Assembly: GCA_964390905.1 (NCBI GenBank)
Contig: CAYMLO010000026.1
Location: forward strand, 14,202-78,201
Reading direction: 5' to 3'
DNA from: JAFGLZ01 sp964390905
Lineage (GTDB): Bacteria > Planctomycetota > Phycisphaerae > UBA1845 > JAFGLZ01
DNA: 64,000 nucleotides
Within the stretch, counting starts at the first letter, position 1; every line of letters begins with the position of its first letter. This document shows positions 26,807-35,495 of this stretch, piece after piece. A program made the position numbers and the translations under genes. The notes under the pieces were generated by a model. The model did not search any database, was not told the origin of the DNA, and saw only the letters and a list, made by a program, of their open reading frames with translations.

Positions 26807-27128
26807 GTCATTCCTCCGTCGGCACGTGATCCCTGTCAGCTTACGCGAGTCTGAGTTTCGGGACACGCCCATTTCGATTGTGTGCGTATGGTACGATGCA
26901 CCCCAGTGCGTTGCGAGGGGAGATTCAATCAGCGAAGCAGGTCGAGCACGCATGCTGAACGGCGGGCTTCCGAGCCCGCGTGACGGGACACAGCCCAATC
27001 GGGGCCTCACTTGTGGGCCGGCAGGCGTGGAAGTACAGTCCTGGCAGGAAAGACGGGGAGCGGGGCACTCGGTTGCAGTCGATCCTCGGTGATCTGCGGA
27101 CAGCAGAAGATGACTGGGAGGCAACGCA
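26807..27128. other. Divergent intergenic region
   Basis: This 322-base stretch separates the LamG/TIM-barrel gene (minus) from the Gfo/Idh gene (plus) and must hold promoters for both. It carries a GGAGG site for each gene at its edges (near 26812 and 27115). I see no convincing -35/-10 pair, inverted repeat or riboswitch-like structure. Confidence 0.4.
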
Positions 27129-28346
27129 ATGCATAATGAGGAACTGACACGTCGCTCGTTTCTGGGGAAGGGCCTAGCGGCTTCGGCCGGCGTTGGGCTC
27201 GCGAGTAGCGCTCGCGCCGGCAAGGCGAGTCCCAAGGCCCCCATCATTCCGGTGGAGCTAGGCCCGGGCCAGAAGCTTCGGGTCGCCATCCTGGGATGCG
27301 GTAACCGGAGCCGGGCCCATATTGCGGCCGTCAACCACTATGCCGAACAGATGGAGGTGGCCGCGCTCTGCGACATCCTGCCCGAGATGCTGGAAGAGAA
27401 GAAGAAGCTGGTCACGGCCGGCAAGCCTCGGCTCTACACGGATTACGCCAAGATGCTCAAGGAGGGCGAGGACCTCCACGCCGTTGCCATCGTCCTTCCC
27501 AATACGTTGCACCGCGCCGGGACGATCGCCTCGCTCGAGGCCGGCAAGCACGTCCTGTGCGAGAAGCCGCTGACGCTGAAGCTCGCCGACACCAAGGCGA
27601 TCATCGAGGTATCGGACCGGACCCGACGGATGGTGCAGGTCGGGACGCAGAGCCGTCACGTTCCAGGCTACGCCGCGCTGGCCCAGAAGCTACGCGGGGG
27701 ACTGATCGGCCCGGTTCTGTACGGCTGGTCCCAGCAATTCCGCGGCGACTGGCGTAAGCTCTATCCTGATCCCGAGGAAGACTCTAAGAAGAACTGGCGG
27801 ATGAAGCAGAGCGAAGGGGGAGCCGTGGTCTACGAGATGGGGGTCCACGCCTTCGACGTCTTCAACTGGTTTATTGGCAGCGAACCGGCGGAGATCACGT
27901 GTCTGGGCGGGGTCCACAACAAGCGGCTCGAGAAGCGGGATTCGTGGGACCACGCCGGTCTGGTGGTCCGCTATGCGAACGGCGCCGTGATGACCTATGG
28001 CGCCAACCTGTACTCCTGCGGCGGGGCGGGTCCAGACGTCCTGTTTGGCGAGAAGTCGACGCTGGAGATCGGCTCGCGCAGGTCGGGCCGGGCAACGATA
28101 CGCACCAAGAACTACTGTCGCCCGTACGGCAAGAGCGGGGGCCGGGGCGAGACCAAGGACATCGCCTTACCCACGAGCAACGTGGATCCCTCAACGCTGC
28201 AGTACGGTCACTTTCTCGAGGCGGTGCAAGGCAAGAAACGCCCCTTCCCCTCGGCGAGAGATCACCTGCCCGCGGTGCTGATCGCCCGAGCCTCGCTGAT
28301 GTCTCAGGCGGAAGGTCGCCACATCAAGGCGTCGCAGGTTACTTGA
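27129..28346 (+). CDS. Tat-exported Gfo/Idh/MocA family oxidoreductase
   Basis: The protein has 405 residues. The leader TRRSFLGKGLAASAG is a twin-arginine signal, and residues ~50-170 are the NAD(P)-binding domain (RVAILGCGNRSRAHI) with the family EKPLTLKL motif. The C-terminal half is the substrate domain with HAFDVFNWFIG. Members oxidise or reduce sugars, inositols or act as glycosidase-like enzymes with bound NAD. Tat export of Gfo/Idh proteins with cofactor is a recurrent trait in planctomycete-like genomes. It precedes the isomerase gene by 62 bases on the same strand. The ATG follows GGGAGG. Confidence 0.85.
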   Translation: MHNEELTRRSFLGKGLAASAGVGLASSARAGKASPKAPIIPVELGPGQKLRVAILGCGNRSRAHIAAVNHYAEQMEVAALCDILPEMLEEKKKLVTAGKPRLYTDYAKMLKEGEDLHAVAIVLPNTLHRAGTIASLEAGKHVLCEKPLTLKLADTKAIIEVSDRTRRMVQVGTQSRHVPGYAALAQKLRGGLIGPVLYGWSQQFRGDWRKLYPDPEEDSKKNWRMKQSEGGAVVYEMGVHAFDVFNWFIGSEPAEITCLGGVHNKRLEKRDSWDHAGLVVRYANGAVMTYGANLYSCGGAGPDVLFGEKSTLEIGSRRSGRATIRTKNYCRPYGKSGGRGETKDIALPTSNVDPSTLQYGHFLEAVQGKKRPFPSARDHLPAVLIARASLMSQAEGRHIKASQVT

Positions 28347-28408
28347 GACCGTGTCGAAGGAACGCGACTGCTCGCAACGGTCTGGCGCACTGTCAGGAGG
28401 TCGGCGAA

Positions 28409-29359
28409 ATGGAAATCAGGCCTGACGAATGCTCCTTGTCTTCGGCCCCGGGCATGTCTCGACGGCAGTTCGGGCGGCGGGTGTCCCTGGGGGCCGTGGC
28501 CGTCGGCACGGGGCTGACGACGCAGACCGCCCATCCGTCGGAGAGGAAGGCGGGCCAGAGCGGCCCTAGAATCCCCCTGAAGATCGGACACCGGGCCGCC
28601 AGCATGAAAGCGGTCGGCGACTTCGGCGTCTTCAAGCTGGCGCGGCAGATGCCGGGCCTGATGGGCGTGGAGCTCCAGGTCGCGAGCGGGAAGCCCAATC
28701 TACGGGACTGGGACGCGGTCCGTCGCTACAAGCGAGAGGCCAATCGTTGGGGAATGATGATCCCCTCGGTGGCCGGCGTGTGGGATCGCGGCGTCTCGAT
28801 CCTGCGCTCCTCCGCTGCCGAGCCCAACCTCCAGCAGGCAATTCGGGTCGCCGAGTTCCTGGGCACCAGCGTGGTCCTGGTCGCGTTCTTCCGGCGGAAC
28901 GCCCCGGACATGGGCGACGAATCGTCCTACGGCCCGGTGGTGCAACTGCTCCAGCGCGTAGCCCCACGTGCCGCTGAAGCGGGCGTGACGCTCGGGCTGG
29001 AGAACTCGTTGAGCCCCGCCGACAACAGGAAGCTGGTGGATCTGGTCGGCCATCCTTCGGTCAAGGTCTACTACGACCCCCACAACATGGCCCACTACGG
29101 CTATGCGACCGAGGCCATTCCCGGCATCAAGCTGTTGGGCAAGGACCGGATCTGCCAGGTTCACGTCAAGAATGCCGACCGACCCATCGCCGAGCCCGGC
29201 TTGGTCGACTGGCAGGTTGCCCTTGGGGCACTCAACGAGATTGGCTACGAGGGTTGGTACGTCTTCGAGTCAAGGCACAAGGATCGTGCCCACGTCGTCG
29301 ACGTCACCGTGAAGAACATCGCGTTCCTCCGAAAGCACTGCAGGATGCCGCTTGGGTAG
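28409..29359 (+). CDS. Sugar phosphate isomerase/epimerase-like TIM barrel with Tat leader
   Basis: The protein has 316 residues. ATG 28409 follows AGGAGG by eight bases; the frame is open upstream but overlaps the Gfo/Idh gene and is not coding there. The leader SRRQFGRRVSLGAVAVG is Tat-like. The body matches the xylose-isomerase-like TIM barrel (AP_endonuc_2): GVELQV, GLENSL, VYYDPHNMAHYG and QVHVKNADR carry the usual metal-binding Glu, Asp, His and Glu positions. It would epimerise or isomerise a sugar with its Gfo/Idh neighbour, probably outside the cytoplasm. Confidence 0.8.
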   Translation: MEIRPDECSLSSAPGMSRRQFGRRVSLGAVAVGTGLTTQTAHPSERKAGQSGPRIPLKIGHRAASMKAVGDFGVFKLARQMPGLMGVELQVASGKPNLRDWDAVRRYKREANRWGMMIPSVAGVWDRGVSILRSSAAEPNLQQAIRVAEFLGTSVVLVAFFRRNAPDMGDESSYGPVVQLLQRVAPRAAEAGVTLGLENSLSPADNRKLVDLVGHPSVKVYYDPHNMAHYGYATEAIPGIKLLGKDRICQVHVKNADRPIAEPGLVDWQVALGALNEIGYEGWYVFESRHKDRAHVVDVTVKNIAFLRKHCRMPLG

Positions 29360-29390
29360 AAGCGGGATCCTGAGCACCCGCGTTCGACCA

Positions 29391-29463
29391 GTAGGGTGGG
29401 TCCTCTGGACCCACCGTTCCCGTTCGCAAACAGAAAGAGGTGGGTCGAGACGACCCACCCTAC
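29391..29463. terminator. Paired TAGGGTGGGT hairpins, likely bidirectional terminator
   Basis: Two hairpins occur here, GGTGGGTCC-TCT-GGACCCACC (29395-29415) and GGTGGGTCG-AGA-CGACCCACC (29439-29459), and the flanks GTAGGG and CCCTAC also pair, so the entire 73-base stretch can fold as one cruciform. It lies between the convergent isomerase and DJ-1 genes. Related single hairpins occur at 30120 and 46540, so it is also a dispersed repeat. Confidence 0.6.
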
Positions 29464-29490
29464 CTGTTGTCCGCCGATCGAGGCGACTTC

Positions 29491-30069
<579 letters not shown>

Positions 30070-30119
30070 AGTCAGTCTTTCCTCGCAAATGCGTGGCCCG
30101 TTTTTGGGGCAGTTGGCCA

Positions 30120-30145
30120 GTAGGGCGGATCCTCTGGACCCGCTT
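30120..30145. repeat. TAGGGYGGGT-family palindromic repeat
   Basis: GTAGGGCGGATCC-TCT-GGACCCGCTT is an imperfect copy of the hairpin at 29391-29415, in the short gap between the DUF3795 and DJ-1 genes. No T-run follows on either strand, so it may not stop transcription. Confidence 0.5.
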
Positions 30146-30157
30146 GCCTGCTATCGG

Positions 30158-30484
30158 CTACGCGCCGGCGTCCTTCTTCAGCGGCCGCAGCTTCAGGTAC
30201 GTTTCTTCCCCTCTGGCCCATGCCTTGAGATTGGCGAGTCGCTCTCCGCGGTCACCATGTTCCGGATGGTCGAAGCACTGCTGCAGCGTGTTGCACGGCA
30301 TATCCGCGCATAGACCGCAGTGGTACAGCCTCTTCTCGGTCGCGCACGCGGCCACATCACATTGCCCGTAGAACATCGCCCCCTTTGCCTCCTGACAGCC
30401 TGGGCAGTTTGTCTTCTCCTTCCAATCGCAGTCGCCACAATACGCGCCGCACTTGGCCATCATCTCCTTGTCCACTTGACCCAT
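30158..30484 (-). CDS. DUF3795 cysteine-rich protein
   Basis: The protein has 108 residues. ATG 30484 is chosen because GGAGG precedes it and because the conserved domain begins at once; the longer open frame overlaps the isomerase gene. Conserved cysteines are in CGAYCGDCDWKEKTNCPGC and HCGLCADMPC, the DUF3795 signature, ten or more Cys in all. The pattern suggests zinc or iron-sulfur binding. Function is unknown; the family is common in anaerobes and planctomycete-like genomes. Confidence 0.8.
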   Translation of the reverse strand: MGQVDKEMMAKCGAYCGDCDWKEKTNCPGCQEAKGAMFYGQCDVAACATEKRLYHCGLCADMPCNTLQQCFDHPEHGDRGERLANLKAWARGEETYLKLRPLKKDAGA

Positions 30485-30528
30485 TCCTCTCTGTCCTCCG
30501 ATTCTCGTTGCGATGACTCTGCCCGCCT

Positions 30529-31437
30529 TCACAGCTTGGCCAGGCAGTCCCCCAGGTACTTCCTCGCCCGGTTGATCTCGCCGGTGGCCGCACTCACGGG
30601 CTCGAGGATGGAGACGCCGCGGGGCACGGGGTGCATGAAGATCTCCGTGTGGCCCTTGAAGCTGGTCTCCTTCAATGCCTTGAGCAGCGGGACGAAATCC
30701 AGTGGGCCTCGGCCTGGCATCTGGAGGAGCTCCTGATCTTTCGGGAGCTTCTTCATGCAGCCCTCGCCGTGTTGCCACGCGTAGAAGACCTGGATCCGAC
30801 CCGCCAGGGCCCGAATCAGATCCGCCAGGAGCTTGGTGTCCTGAGGCAGATGGTATGGCGCAAACGCGACGGCGAGTCGGGGGGTGGGGGCCAACTCGGC
30901 CAGCCACTTCATCCCGTCGGGAGATTCCATTAGGTTGTGGGCGTGGTTCTCGATGGCGATCGTGACGTCGGTCTGCTCGGCGACGTCCAGGTGCGGCTTC
31001 ATCTTCTCGACGAAGCCCTTCATCGCCGTCTTCAGCGCATCGCCTTTCAGGCCCTTTGGCCCCGTACACCCGGTCACGATCGTACGACAACCGAGTCGCT
31101 TGGCCATCCGCATCTCATCCTTCAGGCCAAACGGCCCGAGTTTGTACTGGGTGATGACGGCCAGCTTGACGTCGTGCTTCCGGAGCAGCACACCGAAGCG
31201 CTCCTCGCCCATCACCTCCAACTGCTCGCGCTGCGAGCCGTGACGCTTGGGCCAGATGTCGATCGCGTCGGCGCCGGTCTTCTTCACTTCCGGGAGGATC
31301 GTCTCCAGGTCGATGTAGCCGTACATGCACGAGGCCAGGACGTAGCGCAGTCGAAAGCCCTCGCTGGTCACCGCACTCGCCGCCAAGGGCGCCACGGTCG
31401 CCCCGGCCACTCCGCTCAAGAACTCGCGTCGCTTCAT
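30529..31437 (-). CDS. Sugar phosphate isomerase/epimerase-like TIM barrel (Tat-type leader)
   Basis: The protein has 302 residues. The leader MKRREFLSGVAGATVAPLAASA is Tat-like. The body is an xylose-isomerase-like barrel: ADAIDIWPKRHGS, TIAIENHAHN and TEIFMHPVPRGV carry candidate metal ligands. It differs strongly from the isomerase at 28409. The ATG follows AGGAG with six-base spacing. It lies 61 bases downstream of the GH172 gene and 44 before DUF3795, so it probably belongs to that transcript. Confidence 0.8.
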   Translation of the reverse strand: MKRREFLSGVAGATVAPLAASAVTSEGFRLRYVLASCMYGYIDLETILPEVKKTGADAIDIWPKRHGSQREQLEVMGEERFGVLLRKHDVKLAVITQYKLGPFGLKDEMRMAKRLGCRTIVTGCTGPKGLKGDALKTAMKGFVEKMKPHLDVAEQTDVTIAIENHAHNLMESPDGMKWLAELAPTPRLAVAFAPYHLPQDTKLLADLIRALAGRIQVFYAWQHGEGCMKKLPKDQELLQMPGRGPLDFVPLLKALKETSFKGHTEIFMHPVPRGVSILEPVSAATGEINRARKYLGDCLAKL

Positions 31438-31498
31438 GGTTGACTCCTGCTATGGAATTGTGCTCCTCGCCTCGCCAGTAGCACACATCGGCCCGGCG

Positions 31499-32692
31499 CT
31501 ACTTCTCATTCCCCCACAGTTTGGGATCGTTGCCGCGGCTCTTCCGCCATTCGTGGCGCCACCGGTGAATGTCGCGCACATTGATCATTGGTTTGACCGC
31601 GCGCTCCTTCTTCGACGGCATGGGCGGGAACGGCTTGCTCGGCAGCGTCTGATACCAGTACGCCACCGACGAAAGATCGAGCGTCAGGACGTTGTTGTGG
31701 CCGTGCTCGATGGTGAATCGGAGGGACTTATCGAAGTAGATTGGGTCGCTGATGTGGAAGCGATAGACGTGGGTGCGGCCCAGCCAGCCGATGTCGTTGT
31801 TCAGTCGTGCGTACCCGTAGTACGGGTGCTGGAAGGGCACCTTAGGACACCACGACGTGTTGAAGTAATCTTCGGTCCCCGTGCCATGTAGGCTGCTTGG
31901 CCACGTCTCTCCGTCGATGAAGATCATGTCATCGCCTTCTCCGTACCACAGAGGCGTCGGGCAGTGAACATAGTAGTTAACACCGACGAAGTGGCCCTTG
32001 CCCTTGATGTCGGCGATGAGGTAGTTCCGGGCGCCGGTCGTGTTCGTGCCGGTCTTGCCCAGCGTGCTCCACTCGTTCTCGCCCTCCGGATGGGCGTCGG
32101 TCAGTTGGTGGTTGTACCAGGCGTGGAAGCGGCCCATGTCAGGCGGGATCTTGTCCATCTCGACGTAGTCGATGTAGTAATAGAACGCGCGGATGGGCCG
32201 GTTGGCTTCGTTGGCGATTTCGATGCGAGCGCCGTTCGAAAACGGCATGACGAAGTAGCTCACCAATGCGTTTCCGTCCACTGGGCCGGCCGCCAGCGGA
32301 AGGCTGCTGAACGGATAGGTCTCGTCCCATCCCTGGCCGAAGAAGTCGCCGATCGGCGCCTCGACGCTGGGGTGCTTCTGGCCGTCCCAGTACATCCGCA
32401 GGATGATGTCGTGTCGGCTCAATCGCGGCGGCTTGTCGGCGATGGTAATCCAGATATGGTTGATCATCCCGGCGCCTTTGATCTCGGCCAGCACGCGGGT
32501 CTTGCCTCTGGGGATGTTCTCGAAGCGGTCGTTGTTGCCGCCGGAACGGTCGTAGCTACTGATGCGCTTGCTCTTGACGTTCTGGCGGATCCGGGCCAGA
32601 TCGCTCAGCATGCCACCGTGGTCGGCCCGGGCGCAGACGGCCCATGCCATGGTTGCCGCAAGCGTAACGGCAAATGGATGACGTGAATGCAT
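31499..32692 (-). CDS. GH172 (DUF2961) family glycoside hydrolase
   Basis: The protein has 397 residues. ATG 32692 gives a clean signal peptide (AVTLAATMAWAVCARA) and lies behind an AGGAGA site; the upstream in-frame start adds a basic stretch. DUF2961 features are clear: SYDRSGGNNDRF, GAGMINHIWITI, LRMYWDGQ, GDFFGQGW, and GTGTEDYFNTSW. GH172 enzymes are difructose-dianhydride or alpha-D-arabinofuranosidase/fructofuranosidase-type hydrolases with double jelly-roll folds. The exact substrate cannot be read here. Confidence 0.85.
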   Translation of the reverse strand: MHSRHPFAVTLAATMAWAVCARADHGGMLSDLARIRQNVKSKRISSYDRSGGNNDRFENIPRGKTRVLAEIKGAGMINHIWITIADKPPRLSRHDIILRMYWDGQKHPSVEAPIGDFFGQGWDETYPFSSLPLAAGPVDGNALVSYFVMPFSNGARIEIANEANRPIRAFYYYIDYVEMDKIPPDMGRFHAWYNHQLTDAHPEGENEWSTLGKTGTNTTGARNYLIADIKGKGHFVGVNYYVHCPTPLWYGEGDDMIFIDGETWPSSLHGTGTEDYFNTSWCPKVPFQHPYYGYARLNNDIGWLGRTHVYRFHISDPIYFDKSLRFTIEHGHNNVLTLDLSSVAYWYQTLPSKPFPPMPSKKERAVKPMINVRDIHRWRHEWRKSRGNDPKLWGNEK

Positions 32693-32748
32693 AGGTTCCC
32701 TTCTCCTTCCTATCTTGCCCCGCAACGGAGCCCGATCCGCCTGAGGAC

Positions 32749-33798
32749 CTATCTCCGCGTCACGACGACCCTTCCGACATACACAGAGGCGGTCGCCTTC
32801 GTGGAATGCGTCTCGCTTTCCTTGTCGTGTTGAGAGTACCAGCTGACGAACAGGGCGGGCGGCTGGCCCTCCGCCAACGAAGCGCGATCCACGATCAGAC
32901 CGGGATATGCGGTGTCGCCGCCGCTAGGCAGCGTGATGAGCTCGACGGCCTTGTCATCGATCAGCTCCCAGATCTTCGTGACATACCCCTTACCCTCGGC
33001 GCGACCGCGTCCGGAAACGAAGAAGCGATCCTTCCAGTTCGCGATCACCGGACTGTGGATCAATTGTCCGGTGTCGACGTCGGTCCACTTTCTCCGAGCC
33101 GAATCACTGCGGTGAATCCAACCGTGGCCGGGACGCTCGCCGGTCCGCAGTACACACCACACAGACCCGTCCGGGTTGAACCATATGTCCGACTCACCGG
33201 AGTCGCGCTTGTTGGTGACAGTGCTGATGGCGTCCCAGGTCAGACCGTTGTCGGAACATAGGAGCCGGACTTCCCGGACGGCGGGTTTCGGACGGTGGGC
33301 GGTGTAGGCCAGGCTGTAGAAGGCCCCGTCATGGTGGCGGACGCGCCACAGCCAGAACCCGGGTTCGTAAACGGCCTTCACCTTCGACCACGTTGTTCCG
33401 TTCCTGCTGGACGCGAAGCCGGAGCGCACGGAACCCCGGCCGACGGGCCTTGAGCCAGGCTGATGGTCGAGGTCCCACACGCCGAAGTAGACGTAGAGCG
33501 TCTCGTCGGTCACGGTGAAATGGGGATCCCGATCATCGCCGAGGGTGTTCAACCGTCCGCAGGGCTCCCACGCCTTGAGGTCGCCGCTGCGCATGATTCG
33601 TATCTCACCGTCCACCGATCCGTGCGATGCACCGTGCCGGAAACAGACGTAGTAGCGATCCCTCCAGTAGGCCAGGTCGGTGAACGCATTGTGGCGACCG
33701 TCGCCATAGACCTTCTGCATCCACTCCAGCTTCGCGCCGGTACCTTCCTGAGCGACAACGCAAGCCACAAGCCCCAGGAACCAGGAAATCGCAACCAT
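32749..33798 (-). CDS. Secreted sialidase/BNR-like beta-propeller protein
   Basis: The protein has 349 residues from ATG 33798 (GGAG seven bases before); this gives a signal peptide (ISWFLGLVACVVAQ) that the longer frame buries. Asp-box-like strands occur: FASSRNGTTWSK, LCSDNGLTWDAI and RSDSARRKWTD, and propeller strands such as YYVCFRHGA. This is the sialidase/exo-glycosidase-like fold; I cannot see an Arg triad well enough to claim sialidase activity. It lies between a MITE-like element upstream and GH172 downstream (56-base gap). Confidence 0.6.
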   Translation of the reverse strand: MVAISWFLGLVACVVAQEGTGAKLEWMQKVYGDGRHNAFTDLAYWRDRYYVCFRHGASHGSVDGEIRIMRSGDLKAWEPCGRLNTLGDDRDPHFTVTDETLYVYFGVWDLDHQPGSRPVGRGSVRSGFASSRNGTTWSKVKAVYEPGFWLWRVRHHDGAFYSLAYTAHRPKPAVREVRLLCSDNGLTWDAISTVTNKRDSGESDIWFNPDGSVWCVLRTGERPGHGWIHRSDSARRKWTDVDTGQLIHSPVIANWKDRFFVSGRGRAEGKGYVTKIWELIDDKAVELITLPSGGDTAYPGLIVDRASLAEGQPPALFVSWYSQHDKESETHSTKATASVYVGRVVVTRR

Positions 33799-33851
33799 AG
33801 TCGCTCCAATGTCAATGTTGACCGACAGCTGCCTCACCCAGCCACTCCTAG

Positions 33852-33948
33852 AAAAAGGGGACATTCTACTTTTTCAGCCACAAGGTGTTAGGGCGCAGAG
33901 CGTTGTGAGGTTGCTCCGTCGACAGAAAAGTAGAATGTCCCCTTTTTT
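33852..33948. repeat. MITE-like element with 22-bp perfect inverted repeats
   Basis: The ends are AAAGGGGACATTCTACTTTT (core of the left repeat, 33852-33873) and its exact reverse complement at 33926-33947, around a ~50-base middle with no reading frame. The element abuts the stop codon of the Gfo/Idh gene (stop at 33949-33951), and it separates that gene from the BNR-like gene. No transposase is nearby. Confidence 0.75.
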
Positions 33949-35259
33949 TCAAGAGATCTCGAAGCCCTTGCGCTGCTCGCGGCTCAGGTGCTGGTTCGCC
34001 TCGCTGTCGCCGACGAACAGCTCCTTGTCCGGGTCCCACCGCAACGGGCGGCCCAGCCGCATCGAGATGTTCGCCAGGTGACACGTGCTGACGCTGCGGT
34101 GCTGGCTGACGATGTCGGAGATCGGCGTCTGGCGCGATTCGATGCAGTCGAAGAAGTTGCGCATGTGGTTCTCGATCGACGCGAGCTTGCCGACCTTCGG
34201 CTTGAACTTCAGGTCGTGGGCGTACAGCTTGTACGCCGACCGATCCATGCCCAGGTCCTTCAGGAGATTCGGTGGGTCGGTCTCCACGCTCTTGCGCGTG
34301 ACGAAGACGTCGCCCTTCTCGCACTTGAACCGAACGCCGATCGTGCCCTTGCAGCGGATCTCCAGCTCGACGCCGTTGGCGTACTTCAGATCAGCGTGAA
34401 ACTCGGCCGGCATGTTGTAGCCGTTCTTGATCTTCGGGAAGTCACCCTTCCCATCGATCTCGACGGGCCCGGTGGCATCGGCCCCGATACCCCACTGGGC
34501 GATGTCAACGTGGTGGGCGCCCCAATCGGTCATCTTTCCCCCGGAGTACTCGGACCACCACCTGAACGTGTAGTGGCAGCGCTCTTCGCAGTAGGGAACG
34601 CGCAGCGCCTGACCCAGCCAGAGCTCCCAGTTGATGTGCTTAGGCGTCGGCACGTTCTTGAAGGGCCCGCCCGTCGGGTTCCCATCGATCGTGACAATGC
34701 ACTTCTTCAGCTTGCCGAACCGTCCCGACCGGACCAGCTCGCACGCCTCGCGGAATCGAACGTCGCTCCGCTGCCACGTGCCGACCTGCACCACGCGCTT
34801 CGTCTCCTTGACGGCCTTGCACAAGTGCTTGCCTTCGTCGATCGTCAACGTGAGCGGCTTCTCGATGTATACGTCTTTACCGGCCCGACAGGCGTCGATC
34901 AGCATCTTGCTGTGCCAGTGGTCGGGCGTGCCGATCATGACCACGTCCACGTCCTTCCGGTCCAGCAGCTTCCGGTAGTCTTCGAAGATCTTGGGCGTGC
35001 TTCCGAAACACGCCCGGCCCATCTCGCGGATGTGCCGGTCGACGTCGCAAAGCGCGATGATCCGCCCATAGGGTACGGCTTTCTCCGTAATCACCGACCC
35101 CTGGTAACGCAGCCCGATGGCGCCGATGCCGAACTGCTTGTTGGGAGACCGGGGCCGCGCGCTCTCGGCCGCTTCGATCGCGGCGCGACGTCTCCCGGTC
35201 ACGGCCACCGCGCCCGACCCGACCGTTGCCGCCAGAAACCTCCTGCGGTTGACTCGCAT
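33949..35259 (-). CDS. Tat-exported Gfo/Idh/MocA family oxidoreductase
   Basis: The protein has 436 residues from ATG 35259 (GAGGAG six bases before). The leader VNRRRFLAATVGSGAVAV is Tat-like. The NAD domain begins at FGIGAIGLRYQGS, has EKPLTLTI, and the C-terminal domain has GGKMTDWGAHHVDIAQWG, a signature of the planctomycete-type group of Gfo/Idh proteins. It is the first gene of the six-gene minus-strand run. Its last residues, REQRKGFEIS, and the stop touch the MITE-like element, so the native 3' end may have been altered. Confidence 0.85.
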   Translation of the reverse strand: MRVNRRRFLAATVGSGAVAVTGRRRAAIEAAESARPRSPNKQFGIGAIGLRYQGSVITEKAVPYGRIIALCDVDRHIREMGRACFGSTPKIFEDYRKLLDRKDVDVVMIGTPDHWHSKMLIDACRAGKDVYIEKPLTLTIDEGKHLCKAVKETKRVVQVGTWQRSDVRFREACELVRSGRFGKLKKCIVTIDGNPTGGPFKNVPTPKHINWELWLGQALRVPYCEERCHYTFRWWSEYSGGKMTDWGAHHVDIAQWGIGADATGPVEIDGKGDFPKIKNGYNMPAEFHADLKYANGVELEIRCKGTIGVRFKCEKGDVFVTRKSVETDPPNLLKDLGMDRSAYKLYAHDLKFKPKVGKLASIENHMRNFFDCIESRQTPISDIVSQHRSVSTCHLANISMRLGRPLRWDPDKELFVGDSEANQHLSREQRKGFEIS

Positions 35260-35457
35260 CGCTTCTCCTCGCATTGGTCTACTCGTTCGTAAGTCGCCAT
35301 CGAACTGGAGGGTCCGCCAAGCGCTGGCTCGTCACGAGTCCCAACGCCGAACGGCGACCAACGTATCCCATCAGGTCGGCCGCATCAAGACCGGCGATGC
35401 ACTGGCGCGACCTCGCAACTCACAACCCGGAGGCCACCGCCGCTGCAAGTGCTTGCC

Positions 35458-35486
35458 TTGGCTTGATCTGGGGGCACTGCTATAGT
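35458..35486 (+). promoter_or_regulatory. Putative sigma-70-type promoter, short leader
   Basis: TTGGCT (35458-35463), a 17-base spacer and TATAGT (35481-35486), preceded by TG as an extended -10. The ATG of the next gene at 35496 is only ten bases after the -10 box and has no ribosome site, so the transcript would be nearly leaderless if this promoter is real. Confidence 0.4.
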
Positions 35487-35495
35487 GCGCCGGCC

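Noticed and set aside
26807..27334. Longer N-terminus for the LamG/TIM-barrel protein
   Set aside because: The upstream frame has no protein character, and ATG 26806 has a ribosome site and signal peptide.
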